A DNA stretch of 12,507 bases from Draconibacterium orientale (GTDB lineage: Bacteria; Bacteroidota; Bacteroidia; Bacteroidales; UBA12170): contig DYSK01000056.1 in assembly GCA_020718315.1 (NCBI GenBank), forward strand, positions 1 to 12,507. Reading direction: 5' to 3'. This document shows, one piece after another, positions 6,916 through 12,507 of this stretch (its first letter is position 1; every line of letters starts with the position of its first letter). Below the pieces are notes generated by a model, which searched no databases, was not told the origin of the DNA, and was given only the letters and a program-made list of their open reading frames with translations. A program made the translations under genes and the position numbers.

Positions 6916-7890
6916 ATGTTATCTATCGAAGAATACCAAAGTCTTATCCAATCGGCTGTTGAGAAAGAAATAATTCCTCGCGAGCCTTTCGAGTTGTACG
7001 AGCCTATTCATTACACGCTTTCGATGGGGGGAAAGCGGTTGCGGCCTCTACTCACTTTGCTTACTTGCGATATTTTTGATGGCGATATTCAACAAGCCAT
7101 TTCTCCAGCATTAGGGCTCGAAACTTTTCACAATTTCACGCTTCTTCACGACGACATTATGGATAAAGCGCCTATAAGACGTGGTTTTCCAACCGTTTAT
7201 AAAAAGTGGGACGCAAACCGGGCTATTCTTTCGGGCGATACCATGATGGTGATGGCGTATGATTGTATTTTGAAGTCGCCCAAAGATTTGCTTTTCGATA
7301 TTTTTACGGTCTTCAATAAATTAGGAAAAGAGGTTTGCGAAGGCCAACAGTACGATATGAATTTCGAAACGAAAGCCAATGTTTCGCTTGATGAATACCT
7401 AAAAATGATTCATCTCAAAACAGCCGTTTTGCTTGGCGGAAGCATGCAAGTTGGCTCAATCATTGCCAGAACTACCGCCTCCAACACAAAGCTTATCTAT
7501 GAGTTTGGAGAAAGCGTTGGGATGGCTTTTCAACTTCAAGACGATTTGCTGGATGCTTTTGGGATTGAAGACGTTTTTGGTAAAAAAAATGGAGGCGATA
7601 TTCGTGCCAATAAAAAAACCTTCTTGTATTTGAAGGCGTTAGAACTTTCCTCGGAAATACAAAAAGAGGAGCTTCAAAAATTGTATTCTATTCAGGATGA
7701 AGATTATGAAGCAAAGGTGATGCGGGTTTTGGAGATTTTTCAACAATTGAATATTGAAATGGAAACGAAAAAATTGATGGATTGTTATTATTCAAAAGCC
7801 ATGAAAACTTTGGAAAAAATAGAGCTTAGCAAAGAAAAGAAACTGGTATTGATAAAACTTGCCGATACTTTGATGAAACGAGCGAATTAA
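6916..7890 (+). CDS. Short-chain trans-polyprenyl diphosphate synthase (FPP/GGPP synthase type)
   Basis: The protein is 324 residues, cytoplasmic, all-helical isoprenyl synthase fold. It condenses isopentenyl diphosphate with an allylic diphosphate, supplying quinone, carotenoid or lipid-carrier pathways. Motifs: GGKRLRP (38-44, substrate phosphate binding), first Asp-rich motif DDIMD (79-83), GQQYDM (143-148), KTA (168-170), and second Asp-rich motif QLQDDLLD (206-213) followed by FGKKNGGDI and NKKT. The first Asp motif has no two-residue insert, and a Phe (F74) sits five residues before it, in FHNFTLLHDD. A bulky residue there usually limits the product to about C15-C20 rather than long chains, so FPP or GGPP is likelier than an octaprenyl-type product (inference). 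The stop codon overlaps that of the converging ABC-F gene. Confidence 0.9.
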   Translation: MLSIEEYQSLIQSAVEKEIIPREPFELYEPIHYTLSMGGKRLRPLLTLLTCDIFDGDIQQAISPALGLETFHNFTLLHDDIMDKAPIRRGFPTVYKKWDANRAILSGDTMMVMAYDCILKSPKDLLFDIFTVFNKLGKEVCEGQQYDMNFETKANVSLDEYLKMIHLKTAVLLGGSMQVGSIIARTTASNTKLIYEFGESVGMAFQLQDDLLDAFGIEDVFGKKNGGDIRANKKTFLYLKALELSSEIQKEELQKLYSIQDEDYEAKVMRVLEIFQQLNIEMETKKLMDCYYSKAMKTLEKIELSKEKKLVLIKLADTLMKRAN

Positions 7891-9830
7891 TTTTTTTCTA
7901 CTTCAATTTGCAAACTGAGGTTTTCCCATTCCAACAATCTATTTTCTAAGCGCGTTTTAGTTTTTTGATAATTTTCGTAAAAATGCTTATTGTTGATCAA
8001 CGATTTATATTTTTCCGGATCAATAAGTTGCTCATCGGCGTTTTTTACCTCTTTTTCAAGTTGTTCAATTTCTAGTTCAAACTGTTGTAGTCTTGTTTCC
8101 AATTTCCGAAGTCCTTTGTCGCGCTCCTTTTTTTGCAAATAGGCTTGTTTACTGTTTGAATTTGATTTTAAGCGATCTTTTGTTTTTGAAGCTTTGTTTT
8201 GGATATCAAGTTGTTGAAGCGATTCTATTTTGCGCTTTTCCAAAAATTCTCTAATATCGCCCAAATGCTCTTTGGTGGCCGCTTTTTTGAATTCGATTAC
8301 CTTATCGGTCAAACCTAGTAAAAAATCCCGATCGTGCGAAACAATGATTAAACTGCCGTTGTACTGAATAAGTGCGTTTTTTAAAATGTCTTTAGATTGT
8401 ATGTCCAAATGATTTGTGGGTTCATCTAATACCAATAAATTGTAGGGCTCCAAGAGAAGTTTGGCTAAGGCTAAACGCGATTTTTCACCTCCGCTCAAAA
8501 CGCTTACCTTTTTATCGATGGTTTCTCCACTGAACAAAAAAGCGCCTAAAATATCACGTACTTTTTTGCGTAAATCACCCGTGGCTACATCGTCGATGGT
8601 TTCAAAAACGCTTTTAGTTAAATCTAAATATTCGGCTTGATTTTGAGCGTAATAACCAATTTTTACATTGTAACCAATTTTCAACTCACCTTCAAAATCA
8701 TTCTCACCCACAATGATACGAGCCAAAGTAGTTTTGCCCATTCCATTTTTACCTACAAACGCTAATTTCTCGCCTTTAAGTAATGCAAAATCGAGTTGAT
8801 TTAAAACAAGATTATCGCCGAATTGTTTGCTGAGTTTCTGGGTTTCAACCACAATCTTTCCTGATGAAGGCGCGTCCTGAAACCGAAACCGGATGGCCGA
8901 CTTTTCGATTGTATCCACTTCGATCCGGTCGATTCTATTGAGCATTTTTACCCGCGACTGAACCTGCTTGGCTTTGGTGGCCTGATATCTGAATCGTTCT
9001 ACAAATTGTTCTATTTCTTGAATCTGCTTTTGTTGATTGGTATAAGCGGCCTGTTCGCCAACCATTCGCAATTGACGTTCTTGAACATAGTCGCTGTAAG
9101 GCATTTTGTAATCGTAAATGCGTTTTTTACTTATTTCGATTGTTCGGGTGGTTACGGAATCAAGAAAAACGCGATCGTGAGCAACCAAAACAACCGCCCC
9201 GCTGTAATTTTTTAGAAAATTTTCGAGCCATTCGATGGATTCGATGTCTAAGTGATTCACCGGCTCATCGAGGAGCAAGAGGTCGGGTCTTTGAAGCAAT
9301 ATCTTGGCTATTTCTATTCGCATTCGCCAACCACCACTGAAAGTGGACAGCGGGCGCGAAAATTCTTCGGTTGTAAAACCTAAGCCAAGTAATACTTTTT
9401 CAATTTCGGCTTCGCGATTGCCTCCTCCTAAAATCTGAAATCTTTCCATGGCATCACTGAGCTCGTGTGCTAGGTTTAGATATTCGTCGCTTTCATAATC
9501 GCTTCGAGTATTTAGCTGATGGTTTAGCTGCTCAATTTTTTTCTCTAAATCGTTGAGTTGAATAAACGCTTTTTGTGTTTCGTCGAAAATGCTCAGTGTG
9601 CTTTCGTTTCTAAGTTCTTGAGGAAGATAGCCAACAGTTTTGTCTTGAGGAATCGCAATTTCCCCCGAATCCAACTCCATGTCTCTGGCCAATAGTTTGA
9701 GTAGCGTGGATTTTCCGGCTCCGTTGGCTCCAACCAAACCAATTTTATCGTTCGGATTGATTAAGAAAGAAACCTGATCAAAGAGAAGATTGCCGGAAAA
9801 TAAAACACGAATATTTTGAATCGAAAACAT
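7887..9830 (-). CDS. ABC-F family ATPase (Uup/YheS-type, soluble, duplicated NBD)
   Basis: The protein is 647 residues with no membrane segment. First ATPase domain: Walker A GANGAGKS (34-41), signature FSGGW (164-168), Walker B LLLLDEP (184-190), switch His 218. A charged helical linker follows (about 245-310, the P-site tRNA-interaction motif region). Second ATPase domain: GKNGMGKT (360-367), LSGGE (445-449), LLVLDEP (465-471), His 499. The C-terminus (about 530-645) is a lysine/glutamate-rich coiled coil. ABC-F proteins bind the ribosomal E site and affect elongation or stalled ribosomes; some protect against antibiotics, but nothing here marks a resistance type. One oddity: the usual DEPTNHLD after the first Walker B is DEPVNHLD here, while the second domain has the normal DEPTNHLD. 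It follows the flavodiiron gene by 43 bases with no promoter box seen, so it is probably the last gene of that transcript. Confidence 0.92.
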   Translation of the reverse strand: MFSIQNIRVLFSGNLLFDQVSFLINPNDKIGLVGANGAGKSTLLKLLARDMELDSGEIAIPQDKTVGYLPQELRNESTLSIFDETQKAFIQLNDLEKKIEQLNHQLNTRSDYESDEYLNLAHELSDAMERFQILGGGNREAEIEKVLLGLGFTTEEFSRPLSTFSGGWRMRIEIAKILLQRPDLLLLDEPVNHLDIESIEWLENFLKNYSGAVVLVAHDRVFLDSVTTRTIEISKKRIYDYKMPYSDYVQERQLRMVGEQAAYTNQQKQIQEIEQFVERFRYQATKAKQVQSRVKMLNRIDRIEVDTIEKSAIRFRFQDAPSSGKIVVETQKLSKQFGDNLVLNQLDFALLKGEKLAFVGKNGMGKTTLARIIVGENDFEGELKIGYNVKIGYYAQNQAEYLDLTKSVFETIDDVATGDLRKKVRDILGAFLFSGETIDKKVSVLSGGEKSRLALAKLLLEPYNLLVLDEPTNHLDIQSKDILKNALIQYNGSLIIVSHDRDFLLGLTDKVIEFKKAATKEHLGDIREFLEKRKIESLQQLDIQNKASKTKDRLKSNSNSKQAYLQKKERDKGLRKLETRLQQFELEIEQLEKEVKNADEQLIDPEKYKSLINNKHFYENYQKTKTRLENRLLEWENLSLQIEVEKN

Positions 9831-9873
9831 TTTCAGTTATTAATAAATTGGTACTCAAAAAAGAGACAGCGAT

Positions 9874-11097
9874 TTAATTATTCGATAAATCACTTTGGTT
9901 TTCTAAAATTTTTGCCGCAAAATCGCGGCCATAACTTCTACATTGTTCCAATTCCATTTCGTTAGGAGTGAATTTAAAAAACAGTCCTACGGTCTGAAAA
10001 TCGAGTTTCAAATTACGTAAATTACCTTCAATCAATTTGCTGCCTTCGCCGCTCCAGCCGTACGAGCCAAAAGCACCGGCCAATTTCCCTTTATCTCGCA
10101 ATGGATTGATGATTGCAAAGAGTTTGTAAATTGGGAGAAGGATATTTTGATTGATGGTAGGCGAACCCACAATTATTCCACTTGCTTTCTCCATTTGCAT
10201 ATCCAACTCGCCAAGACTTGTCTTTTCTACATCGAGCAAAATGGCATCCACTTGGCCTGATTCGCGAATGCCATGAGCAATGGCTTGAGCAATAAGTTCT
10301 GTTTTGTGATAAGCTGATACGTATGGGATAAAGACGTATTTTCGAGTCGGTAGTCGTAGGAATTCGATTGAATATTCTTCTGAAAGGCGGACGTATTTTT
10401 GCCAATATTTTCGCAGCATTGGGCCATGACCGGGTAAAATGGCTTTTATGCGAAGCGGTTTGATTTTCTCTATTGCTTTCAGCATAAATTTGCTGAATGG
10501 TTTCAGAATCACGTCAAAATAATATTTAAACGACTCATCAAAATTCTCTACTTCATCGTCCCACATTGCTTCGCGAGCAAAATGAGCACCAAACGAATCG
10601 CAGCTGAACAAAAGACAGTCTTGTTCAATATAAGTATACATCGTATCCGGCCAGTGTAAATTTGGAGCACCAATAAACCGAAGCGTTTTATTGCCCAGAT
10701 CCAATGTTTGTCCGTCTTTTACTATTTGATGAGGAAAATCTGCTCCAATCAAATCTTTCAAATAACGAATGGCATTTCCGCTTCCAATTACGGTTGCTTT
10801 TGGGGCAATATTAAGCAAGTTGCGTAAATTTCCTGAATGATCAGGTTCGGTATGATTTACAATGATGTATTCTATTTCTGCCGGATCCACTACGCTTTTG
10901 ATTTTTTCCAAATAAGTCTCCCAAAATCGTTCTTTGCTTGTGTCAACAATTGTTTTTTTCTGTGCATTGATGAAGTAGGAATTGTAAGTGGTGCCATGTT
11001 CCGTTTCCATTACTACATCAAAAGTTACAATATCTTTGTCTAAAACACCAATCCAGAATACGTCGGGAGTAATTTCAATTTTATTTTGTTCGGTCAT
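9874..11097 (-). CDS. Flavodiiron protein (A-type flavoprotein, O2/NO reductase)
   Basis: The protein is 407 residues, cytoplasmic. The N-terminal metallo-beta-lactamase-like domain (about 1-250) carries the full di-iron ligand set: H82, E84 and D86 in NHTEPDHSG, then H148 (NLHWPDT), D167 (SCDSFGAHF) and H224 (PGHGP). The C-terminal flavodoxin domain (about 254-400) binds FMN; its phosphate loop is YVSAYHKTE and a flavin-side loop is seen in GSPTINQNILLP and FGSYGWSGEG. It ends there, so it is a class A enzyme without the extra rubredoxin or flavin-reductase domain. Such enzymes reduce O2 to water or NO to N2O, protecting anaerobic or microaerobic metabolism; which substrate is used here cannot be told. 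Electrons would come from a separate rubredoxin or similar protein, not in the window. The gene starts 25 bases after the topoisomerase gene stop, so co-transcription is likely. Confidence 0.95.
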   Translation of the reverse strand: MTEQNKIEITPDVFWIGVLDKDIVTFDVVMETEHGTTYNSYFINAQKKTIVDTSKERFWETYLEKIKSVVDPAEIEYIIVNHTEPDHSGNLRNLLNIAPKATVIGSGNAIRYLKDLIGADFPHQIVKDGQTLDLGNKTLRFIGAPNLHWPDTMYTYIEQDCLLFSCDSFGAHFAREAMWDDEVENFDESFKYYFDVILKPFSKFMLKAIEKIKPLRIKAILPGHGPMLRKYWQKYVRLSEEYSIEFLRLPTRKYVFIPYVSAYHKTELIAQAIAHGIRESGQVDAILLDVEKTSLGELDMQMEKASGIIVGSPTINQNILLPIYKLFAIINPLRDKGKLAGAFGSYGWSGEGSKLIEGNLRNLKLDFQTVGLFFKFTPNEMELEQCRSYGRDFAAKILENQSDLSNN

Positions 11098-11122
11098 CTT
11101 TTATTTAGTGCTGTTTTTTTAA

Positions 11123-12507
11123 CTAAAAATCAAGAACAATTTGTCCGTCATTGCCTTTTTCTTTTTTCTTAGTTTCGGGCTCTTTCCCTTGTTTTGATTT
11201 TGCATTTTCAAAATCTTCTTCAATAATAATGTGTTGATCGTCAAGTTCAATTTCAAATTCGATGTGTGTCGATTTTTTCGGGATAGGAATTTCTTCCGTT
11301 TCTGTTTCCAGTTCTGTTTCCAGTTCCGTTTCTGCCTCGCTTTCCTCCATCTGTGCAGTAGCATTGTCAGGAATTTCAAAATTAGCTTCAGTTTCGTTGG
11401 ATTCTTGATCCATTGACTCTAGGTCGTCTAGCTGTATGGAAATATCTGTACTAAGCGCGGTATTGGTTTTTTCGTCTGTTTGGTCGTTGGCAACTTCGGA
11501 TAGTGGTTCGATTGCTGCAGCTTTTGTTTCGGGGTAATCAACAGCGATTGAATCGAGCCAATTTGCTTTTATCAGTTTTTCGGCCGACACCTTTTTCCCT
11601 TTGGCTTTAAAGCTTTTGATACCAATAAAAGCGGCTATATCAATCTCCGCTTTAAACGTTTCTTTGCCGTTTTCTGATTTGGTAATGATTTCGATTAGGG
11701 GTTTGTAATCGAGGCTAAATTCAATTAATTTGGATTTTGGCGAATCGCCAATAAAATTTATTTTCTTGTCGACAGGTTCGGGTACAAATCTTTTTATGAA
11801 AAGCGTTTTGTTACCCGATTCGAGATAGAGTGCACTAATAATTTTTCGGGAATCGTATTTTTGTATCAGCAACAGATCTTCTTCAAAGTGATTTGTTAGA
11901 TCGAAATTGTAGAGCTTATATTCACCGGAACCCATTACGGTCAGGATTTTATCGTCTGCTGAAAATGCGCCTAAATATACGCCGCGCTCGTCTGTATTTA
12001 ATCTTTTAACGGATTCGTCGAACCAAATTCTCATGGCTCCCAAGGTGGAAACGCCGTCTTCTTTTTTTACAATTTTAGCGATAGCTTTTTTGCTGAGGAT
12101 ATTTCCTTTGGTGCCACGTCCTTTTATTGCTAATTCGCTGAAATCGTAATCGAAAGTAGGTTTTTTTAGTTTCGGGCTTGGCCGCAGTGTAATACGTAAT
12201 AGCTCTGCTTCGCCATTTGGGTTGGCCGAAAAATATAGGATTTTCGAACCTTTAGTTTGGCTAATAAAATCGTATTCCTTGTCGCGGGTAATAGCTGTAA
12301 CAGAAAATCGTTTGATATAATTACTTCCTTTCAACCCATCACGGTAGGCTACATTATACACCGTTCGGTCGTCGCCCTTTTTAAACACATCTACGTGCAA
12401 AATATTTTTGCCTACAAATACTTTTCCATTCACTTTGGTGACTAAAAAATTTCCGTCTTCTCTAAAAACTATTATATCATCCAAATCGGAGCACATGCCC
12501 ACATATT
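11123..12507 (-). CDS. parC: DNA topoisomerase IV subunit A, C-terminal part (5' end off the right edge)
   Basis: At least 461 codons are present. The frame continues into the window edge (a Tyr codon precedes the GTG at 12502), so the catalytic N-terminal half lies outside. The visible part is the DNA-binding beta-pinwheel: blade-like repeats such as CSDLDDIIVFREDGNF, SVTAITRDKEYDF, KILYFSANPNGEAELL, ELAIKGRGTKGNILSK and NTDERGVYLGAF match the Bacteroidota ParC/GyrA-like subunit. I choose ParC because the GyrA-box pattern and surrounding wording of Bacteroidota GyrA are absent and this SDLDDIIVFR-type pinwheel is the ParC version. Topoisomerase IV decatenates replicated chromosomes. Counting from the GTG at 12502, about residue 325 onward is a long acidic, low-complexity tail with ETEL repeats, ending GNDGQIVLDF. 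Two downstream genes follow closely on the same strand. Confidence 0.88.
   Translation of the reverse strand, partial: YVGMCSDLDDIIVFREDGNFLVTKVNGKVFVGKNILHVDVFKKGDDRTVYNVAYRDGLKGSNYIKRFSVTAITRDKEYDFISQTKGSKILYFSANPNGEAELLRITLRPSPKLKKPTFDYDFSELAIKGRGTKGNILSKKAIAKIVKKEDGVSTLGAMRIWFDESVKRLNTDERGVYLGAFSADDKILTVMGSGEYKLYNFDLTNHFEEDLLLIQKYDSRKIISALYLESGNKTLFIKRFVPEPVDKKINFIGDSPKSKLIEFSLDYKPLIEIITKSENGKETFKAEIDIAAFIGIKSFKAKGKKVSAEKLIKANWLDSIAVDYPETKAAAIEPLSEVANDQTDEKTNTALSTDISIQLDDLESMDQESNETEANFEIPDNATAQMEESEAETELETELETETEEIPIPKKSTHIEFEIELDDQHIIIEEDFENAKSKQGKEPETKKKEKGNDGQIVLDF
11301..11336 (-). repeat. parC: 12-bp tandem repeat in the acidic tail of parC
   Basis: On the plus strand TCTGTTTCCAGT occurs twice back to back (11301-11324), followed by a related third unit (TCCGTTTCTGCC). 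On the coding strand this gives ETEL repeats within ETELETELETETEE. The unit is a multiple of three, so gain or loss of copies would keep the frame. Confidence 0.75.

Noticed and set aside
7887..9830. Antibiotic-resistance ABC-F
   Set aside because: Motifs and length fit the general housekeeping Uup/YheS-like group; nothing in the linker marks a known resistance class, and the neighbours are not mobile.
9874..11097. Metallo-beta-lactamase / antibiotic hydrolase
   Set aside because: The ligand pattern is H-x-E-x-D plus later H, D and H, and a flavodoxin domain follows, which defines a flavodiiron protein.
12500..12502. GTG as a true start of the topoisomerase gene
   Set aside because: The frame stays open upstream to the edge and the protein begins in mid-pinwheel, so this is an internal codon of a gene entering from the right.
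11123..12507. GyrA rather than ParC
   Set aside because: The pinwheel wording (SDLDDIIVFR, ITRDKEYD, SANPNGEAE) fits the Bacteroidota topoisomerase IV subunit; without the N-terminal half a small doubt remains.

Overview
The window reads as Bacteroidota (Flavobacteriia/Chitinophagia-like) chromosome. Four things point there: AT-rich DNA; repeated matches to the Bacteroidota sigma-factor -7 box TAnnTTTG in front of plus-strand genes, with Shine-Dalgarno sites mostly weak; family members typical of that phylum (an atypical GGDD-type phosphofructokinase of about 400 residues, a Bacteroidota-style topoisomerase IV A subunit, a roughly 650-residue ABC-F protein); and a lipoprotein whose cysteine is followed by QKE, like the Bacteroidota surface-export signal. 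Genus cannot be set from the sequence alone. No tRNA, rRNA, CRISPR, insertion sequence or phage gene is visible.

Layout. (1) Positions 1-1728, minus strand: a small lipoprotein (1342-1728) followed by the start of a large secreted protein made of tandem 81-83-residue chitobiase/Fn3-associated-type repeats, which runs off the left edge. (2) Positions 1729-2114: a 386-base divergent intergenic region with promoter-like boxes on both strands, an imperfect inverted repeat and two tiny leader ORFs. (3) Positions 2115-7890, plus strand: four housekeeping or envelope genes, namely a predicted PPi-dependent phosphofructokinase, an RND/MMPL-type membrane transporter, glucose-1-phosphate thymidylyltransferase (rfbA/rmlA) and a short-chain polyprenyl diphosphate synthase. 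Each has its own promoter-like box in the gap before it, so they are probably separate units rather than one operon. (4) Positions 7887-12507, minus strand: the C-terminal part of topoisomerase IV subunit A (its start lies off the right edge), then a flavodiiron protein, then an ABC-F ATPase, with gaps of 25 and 43 bases and no promoter box seen between them, so probably one transcript. The ABC-F and polyprenyl synthase genes meet tail to tail and share a TTAA double stop.

Functionally this is mostly ordinary chromosome: glycolysis, dTDP-sugar and isoprenoid precursor supply for the envelope, export, DNA topology, O2/NO detoxification and ribosome-associated ABC-F function. I found no convincing new multi-gene system. 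The points most worth a second look are the acidic, repeat-bearing tail of topoisomerase IV A ending in a sliding-clamp-like QIVLDF, the stand-alone LruC-N-like lipoprotein next to a tandem-repeat surface protein, the PPi-type residues of the phosphofructokinase and the structured leader in front of it.
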